Shown: positions 51,772 through 58,909 of the stretch, piece after piece
Layout: each line of letters opens with the position of its first letter
Numbering within the stretch: the stretch's first letter is position 1
Virus record (IMG/VR): IMGVR_UViG_3300037089_000087
Coordinates: 1-59,649 of that record
From: a virus
Strand: one strand, 5' to 3'
DNA length: 59,649 nt
Position numbers and translations under genes: made by a program
The notes under the pieces: model-generated
Told to the model about the DNA's origin: nothing
What the model saw: only the letters and a program-made list of their open reading frames with translations
The model's database searches: none

Positions 51772-52068
51772 TTATTTCTTTTCTTGAGTTTTCAGAGAAT
51801 CATCAAGCTTTTGTTTTCTGTTCTGTAAATCACGGTAGTTGTCCTTCACATCCTTCGGCATCTTATCGACAGCTTTATACCTGTCCTCAAGCTTCCACAT
51901 CTGGTTCTGTATCTGGTCGCGCTGGTCGGAATTGATTTTATAATCCAACCTTTGCTCCACCTGCTTCACGCTATCAGCAGACGCATAGCGATTGTCGATA
52001 AAAAAATACGTTCCGAATGCAAAGCTTAACAGAACAACGATGGAGATGATTTTCTCTATCAATTTCAT
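51772..52068 (-). CDS. membrane-anchored coiled-coil protein (98 aa)
   Basis: The start at 52068 follows GAAAGGACG. One N-terminal membrane helix (IISIVVLLSFAFGTYFFI) is followed by a long charged helix (KQVEQRLDYKINSDQRDQIQ, MWKLEDRYKAVDKMPKDVKD). Proteins with a similar YASAxxVKQ-ExRLDYKI run occur in the structural region of many phages, but their role is not known. It overlaps the HAD-like gene by 4 nt. Confidence 0.6.
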   Translation of the reverse strand: MKLIEKIISIVVLLSFAFGTYFFIDNRYASADSVKQVEQRLDYKINSDQRDQIQNQMWKLEDRYKAVDKMPKDVKDNYRDLQNRKQKLDDSLKTQEKK

Positions 52069-52451
52069 GGTAACGTCCTTTCTCGATGCTCCCAATGAGG
52101 AAGCGTGTCATTTTTACGAATCTTCTGCCACGGAACTCCGGTCTCTGAATCAACGCCGATGGCACGGTCATCGAAAAATCTGATTAAATCGTGGTCTTTT
52201 CTATCTGTAATATCTAAAACTTGACCGAGATATTTCTTGCACCAATTTTGGATAGGCTTGATACATTCCTTATGTGCGGCACGAGCCGTAAAAATCTTAC
52301 AGCACTTACCTTGTTCAAGGTATCCAAGAAGAATGTTGAAGGCAGAATTCATCTTCTCGATACCGAGAGGCTCTCCAATATCGGTATGTCCTTCCCATCC
52401 TTCGTAACGCGCAATCGAAGAATCTAGGTCGAACCCGTACCATCCTTTCAT
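52065..52451 (-). CDS. HAD-like phosphatase/hydrolase
   Basis: This 128-residue protein has a HAD-type first motif GFDLDSSIARYEGW (Asp8 and Asp10; the usual Thr is replaced), CCKIFTARA as motif II, and a last acidic motif RFFDDRAIGVDSETG. It is shorter than typical HAD enzymes and lacks a cap. It may dephosphorylate nucleotides or small molecules. Its location inside the virion block is not informative. GGAGCAAATC precedes the start. Confidence 0.7.
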   Translation of the reverse strand: MKGWYGFDLDSSIARYEGWEGHTDIGEPLGIEKMNSAFNILLGYLEQGKCCKIFTARAAHKECIKPIQNWCKKYLGQVLDITDRKDHDLIRFFDDRAIGVDSETGVPWQKIRKNDTLPHWEHRERTLP

Positions 52452-52462
52452 GATTTGCTCCG

Positions 52463-52969
52463 TTATTCTGTTACAGGCGTGGGCTTCCAGTTCGGATTGT
52501 TTTTCATGAACTCTGCAAATGCGACTTCCCGTTCCGGTCCAGTGATGTCCTGAAGTCCGGTCATCCTCATAAGAGCTGCGACAGTTGGGATGTGGGGTTC
52601 TTTCTGGGTCATCTCACTTGAGGTAAGTTTCGGAATTGCAGACATGAGCATACCAAGCCTGTCAGCTTCCGTGATAACTGGCTGTACTGTTGTTTCGCCC
52701 GATATAAGTGGGGAACCAGTTTCAACTGGCTTTTGTTCGGGTGCTGGAGGTGGGCTTTGTGATACGATATCACGTTGGAATGATTGAATCTCTTTTGATT
52801 TTTCCTTTTGCCATTCATTGAGGTCTATCTTGCCACCGGGCGGTACCGGACCATTCCACGGTATGAAACGACCCTTCAGACGTTCCCTGCCTTCAATGTC
52901 TTCCTTCATATACGAAGTTGCGCCTAAAATTCTCCCTGTGTGTAAATCTAAAACGAAGTCTTCCTTCAT
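52463..52969 (-). CDS. hypothetical virion-region protein (168 aa)
   Basis: The start at 52969 has AGAAGGTCACAC; the longer upstream frame lacks a ribosome site. The N-terminus MKEDFVLDLHTGRILGATSY is followed by a Pro/Gln-rich linker (SQSPPPAPEQKPVETGSP) and a helical end (EREVAFAEFMKNNPNWKP). No family is recognised. It may be a minor head protein. Confidence 0.5.
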   Translation of the reverse strand: MKEDFVLDLHTGRILGATSYMKEDIEGRERLKGRFIPWNGPVPPGGKIDLNEWQKEKSKEIQSFQRDIVSQSPPPAPEQKPVETGSPLISGETTVQPVITEADRLGMLMSAIPKLTSSEMTQKEPHIPTVAALMRMTGLQDITGPEREVAFAEFMKNNPNWKPTPVTE

Positions 52970-53019
52970 GTGTGACCTTCTTTCTGACCCGTTTAGGTCA
53001 TTGATTTTACTGAATGTTG

Positions 53020-53382
53020 TTACGCTTTGATAAAAATATTGACTAATACTGCGGCGTTCGGGTTCGACTGCGAGAAGGCGATATTGACGTTGCACGTCTT
53101 GTCACCACCAGACGATACACAGAACGGCATACCAGCACCGCTCACCCCGCTTGTATAAGGCCAAAACACGGTCTTAGTATTCGCTGCTAACGCCCCAGAA
53201 GCGAACAGAACTGCACCGTTCTCATCGGTAACCGTTATTGCAACAGTACCCGTGACTCCAGCGGGAACAATAACGACAACTTGTCGCACTTCGCCTGTGT
53301 TTGAAATCTGCTCCGAGGCTGTAAGTGTGCCAGCGACAATAGAGCCAATAAACTCAAAATGGTTATAGACGGCGACTGACAT
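53020..53382 (-). CDS. probable head decoration or minor structural protein (120 aa)
   Basis: ATG at 53382 follows AAGGGG. The small beta-rich protein has QVVVIVPAGVTGTVAITVTD and NVNIAFSQSNPNAAVLVNIF, without charged coils or Cys clusters. The size, beta content and position near the capsid gene suggest a decoration-type protein. The transcription terminator just upstream means it may be made at a lower level than its upstream neighbours. Confidence 0.5.
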   Translation of the reverse strand: MSVAVYNHFEFIGSIVAGTLTASEQISNTGEVRQVVVIVPAGVTGTVAITVTDENGAVLFASGALAANTKTVFWPYTSGVSGAGMPFCVSSGGDKTCNVNIAFSQSNPNAAVLVNIFIKA

Positions 53383-53392
53383 AGTGCACCCC

Positions 53393-53423
53393 TTAAAAAA
53401 CATGGCGGGGTTTTATCCCCGCC
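53393..53423 (-). terminator. intrinsic terminator-like hairpin
   Basis: On the minus strand GGCGGGG-ATAAAA-CCCCGCC (53404-53423) is followed by ATG and a run of six T. It sits between two structural genes transcribed the same way, so it should be a partial terminator setting relative expression. Confidence 0.7.
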
Positions 53424-53444
53424 TGTAGATTTAACTTCTACTGG

Positions 53445-53762
53445 TTATGCGTGAGCACCAGAGGTTCCAGAGACTCCAGAGTATCCAGATGTACCTGTTG
53501 CTCCAGAGTACCCGGATGTTCCGGTCGTGGCGAACGTGCATGATGTCGTGGAACCAGTATTGATTGTCAAGGCTCCCGTTGTGGTGTTTATGCACATACA
53601 GCCCTTAGCGTAACCTTTCTTCGCGCTCGGAACACTCGCAGTTGCGGCTTGTATCAGGAGCGCATTCCCAGAGGAATCTTCGATAAGAACGGATACGCCT
53701 GAGTCTGAGTTGGTCTGACCAACAATCATGACTTTATCAAATGGTAATGACCTTTCGGACAT
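53445..53762 (-). CDS. small head-type protein with GTSGYSG repeats (105 aa)
   Basis: An N-terminal beta part (LPFDKVMIVGQTNSDSGVSV, GNALLIQAATASVPSAKKG) is followed by a Gly/Ser/Thr repeat tail of GTSGYSGxxGTSGYSG units. Such tails occur in phage virion proteins and resemble short collagen-like stretches. The same repeat is found in the next upstream protein. GGAGG precedes the ATG. Terminator-like hairpins flank the gene on both sides. Confidence 0.6.
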   Translation of the reverse strand: MSERSLPFDKVMIVGQTNSDSGVSVLIEDSSGNALLIQAATASVPSAKKGYAKGCMCINTTTGALTINTGSTTSCTFATTGTSGYSGATGTSGYSGVSGTSGAHA

Positions 53763-53793
53763 AGTAAATACCTCCTACTACAGATTGTTGAAA

Positions 53794-53823
53794 ATGCGCG
53801 GGATGGGATTTCTCCAATCCCGC
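53794..53823 (-). terminator. terminator-like hairpin with short T-run
   Basis: On the minus strand GCGGGATTGG pairs with CCCATCCCGC (one mismatch) around a 6-nt loop, followed by GCATTTTC. It lies between the two repeat-containing head genes. The T-run is short, so termination may be weak. Confidence 0.5.
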
Positions 53824-53830
53824 ACAGGCG

Positions 53831-54535
53831 TTAGAAGTTCAAATCGAGAACCATTGCGTAGACAATCACGGTAGCGTTGCTGGTCATCGATACGATATTG
53901 GAAGCCGTGAGGTCGATAGTGCCGTCAACAGGGAACATGATTGGTGAAAACACCGGAACGAACGGGCTATCCGCGCCAGCAAGGATTACAAGGCTGGTGC
54001 CAGACGTTCCGCTATATCCGCTGGTTCCTGAAAGTCCGCTTACCGCACTTCCTGCACCGGAAAGACCGAGACCGGAGACCACAGTTGCGCACATGTCAAG
54101 CGCGGTACCCCATACACTTGTGCTACCCACGTTCGTGGGTGCCGATGTCGTGTTGACACCCAAGTGGTAGCAGCAGGTTGTAGCAACAGCAGGTACGATA
54201 ACTTCTACCCACGCTGTCAAGACCATGGTTCCGGCTGCAATCGGAATCACCTGGTCGATGGAGTTAGTTACGTCAGTTGACGGAAGTGCTACAGCATTGA
54301 TGTTGCCAGACGCTGTGCCTGGGGGCAGAATGGTTGCCGCATCTTGGAAGTAGTTAATGTTCTGACTCTTCACAATGCAGACCTGATTCACGCCCTGAAC
54401 GGGCTTGGCATTGCCGACAATTCTCTGCCCTACGGTGCTTGATGCGCTTGCACTCTGGTAGAGCTTGGTTGTTGCACCAAGCTGGCAGGTCAATTTCTTG
54501 ACCATGAATTCGAGAAATTCAGTAAATTTCTTCAT
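53831..54535 (-). CDS. structural protein with GTSGYSG segment (234 aa)
   Basis: The start at 54535 follows CAAGGAGATATAAAC. The sequence has a short helix at the N-terminus (FTEFLEFMVKKLTCQL), beta-rich parts (AAGTMVLTAWVEVIVPAVAT, PVFSPIMFPVDGTIDLTASN) and an internal GLSGTSGYSGTSGTS repeat. It lies directly downstream of the capsid gene, so a decoration, spike or minor head role is likely. No known family. Confidence 0.6.
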   Translation of the reverse strand: MKKFTEFLEFMVKKLTCQLGATTKLYQSASASSTVGQRIVGNAKPVQGVNQVCIVKSQNINYFQDAATILPPGTASGNINAVALPSTDVTNSIDQVIPIAAGTMVLTAWVEVIVPAVATTCCYHLGVNTTSAPTNVGSTSVWGTALDMCATVVSGLGLSGAGSAVSGLSGTSGYSGTSGTSLVILAGADSPFVPVFSPIMFPVDGTIDLTASNIVSMTSNATVIVYAMVLDLNF

Positions 54536-54601
54536 GTTTATATCTCCTTGAAACACCCATATAGTAATGGGCTATTGATTTTGGATTGGTAAACGGCTCA
54601 A

Positions 54602-56822
54602 TTACATCCGGGCATAGAGCACACCAACAGCTTCCGGCTTCACGACCTTCCAGTCGTAAACCTGTAGACCCTTCATGCCTTGCCCGAAGGTCTTCTCGAA
54701 CTTGTCATGGTATTCCATTTCCGTCAACTGCGCGGCGAAGGTTATACCAGTCTTGTGTCCGAACGTGATGTTGTAGCAATACTTCCCTGTGTCGAGCACT
54801 GGTGTATAGAGGTTGGTAACAAACAGGTCGAAATCATGGAGCGTCTTGACGTACCCGCCGTTCAGCATGGGCGACTTGTCCATACCAGTTACGGAGACAT
54901 CCTTCAGCTCTGAAATCGCCAAGAGGTACTTCATCCATGTCGGTATGGTCATCCAGCGACCCATCCGAGGCCAATTCTGCTCTTCAGCGATGTCGGCACA
55001 GGCTGCGATAAGCTCTGTAACATTCGCCTTATTGATGACAACCGGAGAAGCTGTCGCGCCGAGATTGAACGCTGCGGTTCTCTTACCAGCGGTTGCACCT
55101 TGGTTGACTGACGAAGCATGGAGGTATACATCAGCCCAGAACTTCGTGTCGATGGTCTTTCTCATTTGCTCGGCACCGTCAGCCGCATATTCGTCCATGG
55201 TTTTCTTGTCGGCTAACTGAGCGTAGGTCACCTTGTCCATGCGTACAGCATAGTAGCTGGCACGGTCAATCTTGAGGTCAACACGCCCTTTCTGCATCAA
55301 CTGCCAGTTGATTTCAGAGTTTACCGTGTAGTCCGAGATTTGGACATCCGGCAGGGTGTTGATAACAACGGTGTCGCCCTTCTGCTTGATTTTCAGTATG
55401 TTATCGTTAGGCTCTTTATCCTAACTTCTCATGCTTTCGTATGAGTCCTGACTATATCTTGTTTTTTCTCTTGCAAATCGAACCAAAAGGTGATATAATG
55501 TGTCCATGGCTAATAAAAAGTTTTTTATCTCAAAAGAGCAATTGGAGTCTGATTACTCCGAAACTCCATCTATGCTCAAGCTGTCTAAAAAATACGGAGT
55601 AAGTAAAAAACTTGTTCTTAACTACATGAACCGTTATGGCATAGCCAGAAAACAACCCGTTGATATTCCACTTGACGAGTTGATAATCATGGCTGAGTTG
55701 AAGTTAAGCGTAGAAGATATTTCCAAAATTTTTGGTGTTAAAAAGCGTAGAGTGCTTTATGTTGCTCAAAAAAACCACTTGAAGCTTTTTGACCCCTATC
55801 ATTCTGGGATTGGTAAAACCGAATCTGGATATCTCCTAGTGCTTCAACCCGAACATCCTGAAGCCGATAGTAGGGGATATGTTAGAATCCATAGAATCGT
55901 TATGGAAAAACATATCGGTAGACGGCTCACATCTCAGGAAGTTGTTCACCACATCAACGGAATTAAGTCTGACAATAGAATAGAAAACCTTGCTTTAATG
56001 TCCGTTGAAGACCACGTTAGGCTTCACCACAGTAAACAAGGTGAAGATAAATGCAAGAATTAAAACCGCCCCGTTCGTGAGAATTTTGCCATATCTTGTG
56101 GATGTAGGCTACTTTTCTTAGTCGATGAACCTGCAACCTCTTTCGAGGCTGATTGGCTGCTGATTGTCCATTGTATCATCTCAATTCTTTTTAGCATTCG
56201 CATTTGTTGTTGCCAACTGTGCTGTAGCGTATTGAGCTTTGGGAGTTTCCAGCAATTAAAGGCGTTTAAAGAGAGCAAAATCACTTGTGATTAACCCTCG
56301 TACAGGGTTTTGTTATCGCTAAGGCTCTTTATCCTTGGCTTCTTACGGTTTCTTTTCCCGTAAGCTCAGACTATATCATCTCACATATTTGTGAGCCGGA
56401 CGCTCGTGTTCGGATTATTGGTTGGATGTCCTCACCGATTAGTCGTTGAACCCGCTCAGGTACTTCTTGAATTATCCTTCCCTGAGATTGGCTGCTGATA
56501 GGCATTTCAGCTTCCCAGCAATTCATCCGGTATTTATACTCGGACTACGATTTTAGGTCAAATCCGAGTTACTACAAAACGGAGCAGCGGACGCATCATA
56601 AAATTTCTCAACGACCTTATCGGCATATAGGAACGGAATTTCTCCGGAGCCTGTATCCGTGGTCAGGTCAGGTGAACCTGGGGCTGCTGGTACGGCACCC
56701 TTCTGGTTGCTCAGAATGGCGATGACCGGAAGCATCCAGCCAGCCAAAAGACATGCTGAAAGCATGACCCACAGGCCGATGAAACCCTTAATTCTTGCGA
56801 AGAAATCGAAAATACTTTTCAT
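54602..56822 (-). CDS. major capsid protein, split by two group I introns (3 exons)
   Basis: Proposed join on the minus strand: 56822-56576, 56316-56293 and 55404-54602, total 1074 nt = 357 residues, in frame. Exon 1 encodes FLYADKVVEKFYDASAAPF, exon 2 only (Y)NKTLYEG, and exon 3 KIKQKGDTVVINTLPDVQIS and VTYAQLADKKTMDEYAADGA. This resembles coat proteins of podovirus-type phages, with the usual YEG...GDxVxI region. It follows the scaffold gene with a GCAGGAG site. The first 40 residues contain an unusual hydrophobic segment (FIGLWVMLSACLLAGWMLP). Splice points are deduced from group I motifs and reading frame. Confidence 0.7.
55471..55499 (+). promoter_or_regulatory. sigma70-like promoter for the intron HNH gene
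   Basis: TTGCAA (55471-55476), a 17-nt spacer and a consensus TATAAT (55494-55499) face right. The ATG follows after 6 nt, so the message is predicted to be leaderless. Transcription from here is antisense to the capsid pre-mRNA. Confidence 0.7.
55506..56063 (+). CDS. HNH homing endonuclease, antisense within intron 2
   Basis: ATG 55506 lies 6 nt behind the -10 box; a GTG two codons upstream is also possible. The 185-residue protein has two helix-turn-helix-like N-terminal parts (MLKLSKKYGVSKKLVLNYMN, LSVEDISKIFGVKKRRVLYV) and an HNH_3 domain (SRGYVRIHRIVMEKHIGRRL, EVVHHINGIKSDNRIENLAL, DHVRLHHSK). It should cut intronless capsid alleles and spread intron 2. An intron ORF on the strand opposite to the intron is rare and prevents the capsid message from also encoding it. 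Confidence 0.85.
   Translation: MANKKFFISKEQLESDYSETPSMLKLSKKYGVSKKLVLNYMNRYGIARKQPVDIPLDELIIMAELKLSVEDISKIFGVKKRRVLYVAQKNHLKLFDPYHSGIGKTESGYLLVLQPEHPEADSRGYVRIHRIVMEKHIGRRLTSQEVVHHINGIKSDNRIENLALMSVEDHVRLHHSKQGEDKCKN
56317..56575 (-). other. group I intron 1 in the capsid gene (259 nt, no ORF)
   Basis: Core elements on the minus strand are CCTATCAGCAGCCAATC (Q region), GGTTCAACGACTAATC (R, 56437-56452) and GATATAGTC (S, 56369-56377). TTACGG/CCGTAA (P9) follows, and GGATAAAGAGCCTTAGCG at the 3' end. This tail is almost the same as in intron 2, so the introns are relatives. Removal joins CCG TTT T to AT AAC in frame. It is ORF-less and compact. Confidence 0.7.
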
Positions 56823-56826
56823 TGTT

Positions 56827-58035
56827 TTACTCCTGCGAAGCCACTATCCTCCCTTCCATTTTTGCAGTCCTAAACTCCTCGCTCCAGTAATCCCTTTCAT
56901 CCGTGATTTTCTTTGCTTCTTCTGGAGTGTGGTGGATAGTTCTGTAATCACCACGGGTTACTTTGCGCTTGAAGTCTTCGTACTGTTGTTCGGTATAGAT
57001 GGGCTTCTTATTAGATTTTAAATCACTGCTTCCCCCCTTGGGGTTCGGCATGAGTTGACTTGTTGGCGTTGATGGTTTTGAGACAGGTGGTTGGTCTTTC
57101 CAATCAAGGAATGCCGTATACACCTCTGCCATCGTTACCGCGTTGAATGAATCATCAGCTTCCCGTGCCAGTTCGTGAATGGGTTTTTGGCTGTTCTTGT
57201 CAAATAACGACAGGAATTCTTTAAATTGCTTATCCTTTACAATGGATTCACGAACTTCCCAGCCACCGATTAACCTATCTAGGGTTTCCAAATAGGTGCG
57301 TTTTACCGGAGACATTCGTTCGACAGGCTCTTCTGTGGTTTCTTTTGAGGGCTTTTCGGCAGGTGCCTTAACCACTGGTAATTCTTGAGGTTTTGGCACT
57401 CCAGCGAGGATGACATTTTTAAGTGCAATGAACGAATCATTCTCAATACCTAAATCTTTGGCTACGTTCTTTTCATCCTCGGTAAGCTCTTTTGATACGG
57501 CCTGAACGGTTTTTTTCTTTAATTCCTCATTCTCTGATGTGAGCCGTTCATGCTCTGCTTTTGCCTTGTCTTGCTCCGTTTGTAAATCGGCGTTCTCTTT
57601 CACCAAACGAGCATTTTCTTTCATTAAATGAGGCACTTCGGCGTTGTATTTACCCTGAAGTATTTTAAGTGCCGCGCTCATACGCGTCAACGCATCATCA
57701 GATGTCTCACCTTCTTTTTTCCCTACTACTTTAGGAGCAGGAGGTGCTGTTGGCACGATGCCTTCTTTTGGCTTTTCTTCTGGTGCCGGAGAGGGCGTTG
57801 GTGTAATTGCTGGTGCTGGCGGTGGAGTCGGTGTGACTGGCTCCGGAGGTGCTGGTGATTCTATTGGTTGAGGAGCTGGAGTTTCTGGGGCGGGAGCCAC
57901 AGGAGCCACTGGCGCGGGAGCGACAGGCGGTGTTCCTTCTGGTGGTATTCCTTTTTCCTTGTTTTCTCTTGCCTCCCTCTTGTCTTTCAGTTGACGTGGT
58001 AACGGTGATGCTGGTGTGCGGATTTCTCCTACCAT
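56827..58035 (-). CDS. scaffolding protein (402 aa)
   Basis: The start at 58035 follows GGAAAGGACAGTC; a longer in-frame start at 58227 would translate a terminator-like hairpin and is rejected. The protein has a Pro/Ala-rich N-terminal arm (PPVAPAPVAPVAPAPETPA), a coiled coil (HLMKENARLVKENADLQTEQ, AEHERLTSENEELKKKT) and an acidic helical C-terminal half. This, with the position directly upstream of the capsid gene, is typical of head scaffolds. It would guide procapsid assembly and then leave or be cleaved. Confidence 0.7.
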   Translation of the reverse strand: MVGEIRTPASPLPRQLKDKREARENKEKGIPPEGTPPVAPAPVAPVAPAPETPAPQPIESPAPPEPVTPTPPPAPAITPTPSPAPEEKPKEGIVPTAPPAPKVVGKKEGETSDDALTRMSAALKILQGKYNAEVPHLMKENARLVKENADLQTEQDKAKAEHERLTSENEELKKKTVQAVSKELTEDEKNVAKDLGIENDSFIALKNVILAGVPKPQELPVVKAPAEKPSKETTEEPVERMSPVKRTYLETLDRLIGGWEVRESIVKDKQFKEFLSLFDKNSQKPIHELAREADDSFNAVTMAEVYTAFLDWKDQPPVSKPSTPTSQLMPNPKGGSSDLKSNKKPIYTEQQYEDFKRKVTRGDYRTIHHTPEEAKKITDERDYWSEEFRTAKMEGRIVASQE

Positions 58036-58163
58036 GACTGTCCTTTCCGAGAGCTTGGTTACCCAAGTATTCTCTAATGACGAGAAGCCGTATGAGCGGT
58101 ATTTCCCGTTGGTGACCGAACCAGCCAAGCCCAGTTGTATGGGTGTTTGGTCTGGAAAATTAC

Positions 58164-58216
58164 AAAAAAAAGCCGAATTCAACGTAATCCGCGTGAGCGG
58201 AGCGTTCAAATCGGCT
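58164..58216 (-). terminator. terminator/attenuator hairpin upstream of the scaffold gene
   Basis: AGCCGATTTGAACG pairs with CGTTGAATTCGGCT (12 of 14 pairs), with a small TCCGC-TCAC-GCGGA hairpin on top, followed by eight T on the minus strand. It lies between a promoter (58262-58291) and the scaffold start, so transcripts from that promoter would end after about 90 nt unless termination is relieved. Confidence 0.7.
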
Positions 58217-58261
58217 TGTTTGTGCAAGGTGCGATTAGACTATTAAATTTTCATACTCATT

Positions 58262-58291
58262 ATTATACCACATTGTGAAAACAAAAAGCAA
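58262..58291 (-). promoter_or_regulatory. extended -10 promoter
   Basis: TTGCTT (58286-58291), an 18-nt spacer ending TGG, and a consensus TATAAT (58262-58267) on the minus strand. The predicted start near 58255 gives a short RNA ending at the hairpin at 58164. An ATG 7 nt after the -10 opens only a three-codon frame (MKI-stop). Confidence 0.6.
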
Positions 58292-58347
58292 GCTAAATCG
58301 ACATAATAATGAATTATTTTTATGAGCTGTATTTTCCTTGCTACGGC

Positions 58348-58373
58348 AAATCTCTTACCCTCTGGGAGAAGTT
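58348..58373. repeat. direct repeat copy A (26 nt), copy of the upstream gene's tail
   Basis: This 26-nt block is identical to 58955-58980 and in both places encodes NFSQRVRDL with a following P and stop. Copy A lies just past the HNH gene. The spacing of copies is 607 nt, so the HNH unit is bracketed by direct repeats. Confidence 0.75.
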
Positions 58374-58407
58374 TATAGTGATTTTTTATGAGACGTTTAT
58401 TAATGCT

Positions 58408-58902
58408 CTATGAGTCGGGAAAGTTTAAGAATGCGAATTCACCAAAAAGCTCACGGGCTTTGGCATCGTAAGCACGGGCGGCATCAGTTTCGTCTTTATA
58501 ATACCCTATGTAAATTGACTTGTAATTTACAACAATTCTAGCAGACCATGCATTGCGATTCCTAAGAAAACATATACCCTTGTAACGAGATGTATTGTGC
58601 TCTGTCTTGTGAAATTTCGAGTTATGGCTATTCTGTTGATTTGTACATCTTCTTAAATTACTTTTTTGATTGTCAAGGCCATTTCTATTTCTATGGTCTA
58701 CTCGCTCTCCATCTTGAAGGTTCATGATAAACCGATGCATAAGTGCCGTCTTGAAAACACCATCAATCTTCATGCTTGACCTAGCATATAGAGTATGGTC
58801 TGTTTTCTTATTATGGGCATACCACCTATATTGAGATACCCTCTCATAGTCTTCGTCATCTATAAGTGCTATTTCACCATGTAAAAGTTTCACCTCTCGC
58901 AT
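58408..58902 (-). CDS. AP2/HNH homing endonuclease between direct repeats
   Basis: ATG 58902 is chosen because it lies 7 nt behind a perfect TTGACA-N17-TAATAT promoter; a TTG at 58938 overlaps the -35 box. The protein begins MREVKLLHGEIALIDDEDYE, has an HNH-type core (ALMHRFIMNLQDGERVDHRN, NGLDNQKSNLRRCTNQQNSH) and an AP2 domain (SRYKGICFLRNRNAWSARIV, IYIGYYKDETDAARAYDAKA). It sits directly behind the gene at 58948, between 26-nt direct repeats of that gene's end. A mobile homing unit is the natural explanation. Confidence 0.85.
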   Translation of the reverse strand: MREVKLLHGEIALIDDEDYERVSQYRWYAHNKKTDHTLYARSSMKIDGVFKTALMHRFIMNLQDGERVDHRNRNGLDNQKSNLRRCTNQQNSHNSKFHKTEHNTSRYKGICFLRNRNAWSARIVVNYKSIYIGYYKDETDAARAYDAKARELFGEFAFLNFPDS

Positions 58903-58909
58903 GAGATAG

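Larger units (their letters stand above)
55405..56292 (-). other. group I intron 2 in the capsid gene (888 nt)
   Basis: Group I core elements are visible on the minus strand: AATCAGCAGCC (Q region) near 56150, GGTTCATCGACTA (R element, 56119-56131) and GATATAGTC (S element, 55450-55458), where GACTA/TAGTC form P7. A P9-type hairpin and GGATAAAGAGCCTAACG reach the 3' end. The exon sequence after the intron is ATAAC, as for intron 1. Between R and S lies an HNH gene on the opposite strand. Ends are inferred from the T|intron-G|ATAAC context. Confidence 0.7.
233..57547. repeat. dispersed 8-mer TGAGCCGT/ACGGCTCA, about 69 copies
   Basis: Reading both strands, I count about 69 exact copies, 37 as TGAGCCGT and 32 as ACGGCTCA on the given strand. 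Examples start at 233, 1152, 1632, 1696, 1880, 2069, 3697, 3901, 4472, 5585, 5717, 6386, 6654, 18209, 25163, 35131, 35155, 35462, 36401, 47000 and 57540. The base after TGAGCCGT is mostly C or T and the base before it is often A. Copies lie in genes of all kinds, across start codons and between genes. Density is higher in 1-38.3 kb (58 copies) than in 38.3-59.6 kb (11 copies). Confidence 0.85.

Noticed and set aside
53445-54535. GTSGYSG repeats as a CRISPR-like or tandem DNA repeat
   Set aside because: The periodicity is at protein level within coding sequence and varies in DNA; there are no spacers.
56060-56284. Leftward 74-codon ORF near the end of the HNH gene
   Set aside because: The stretch contains the conserved group I core (Q and R elements), so its open frame is accidental.
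58036-58227. N-terminal extension of the scaffold gene from 58227
   Set aside because: It would translate through a terminator-type hairpin; the ATG at 58035 has a much better ribosome site.
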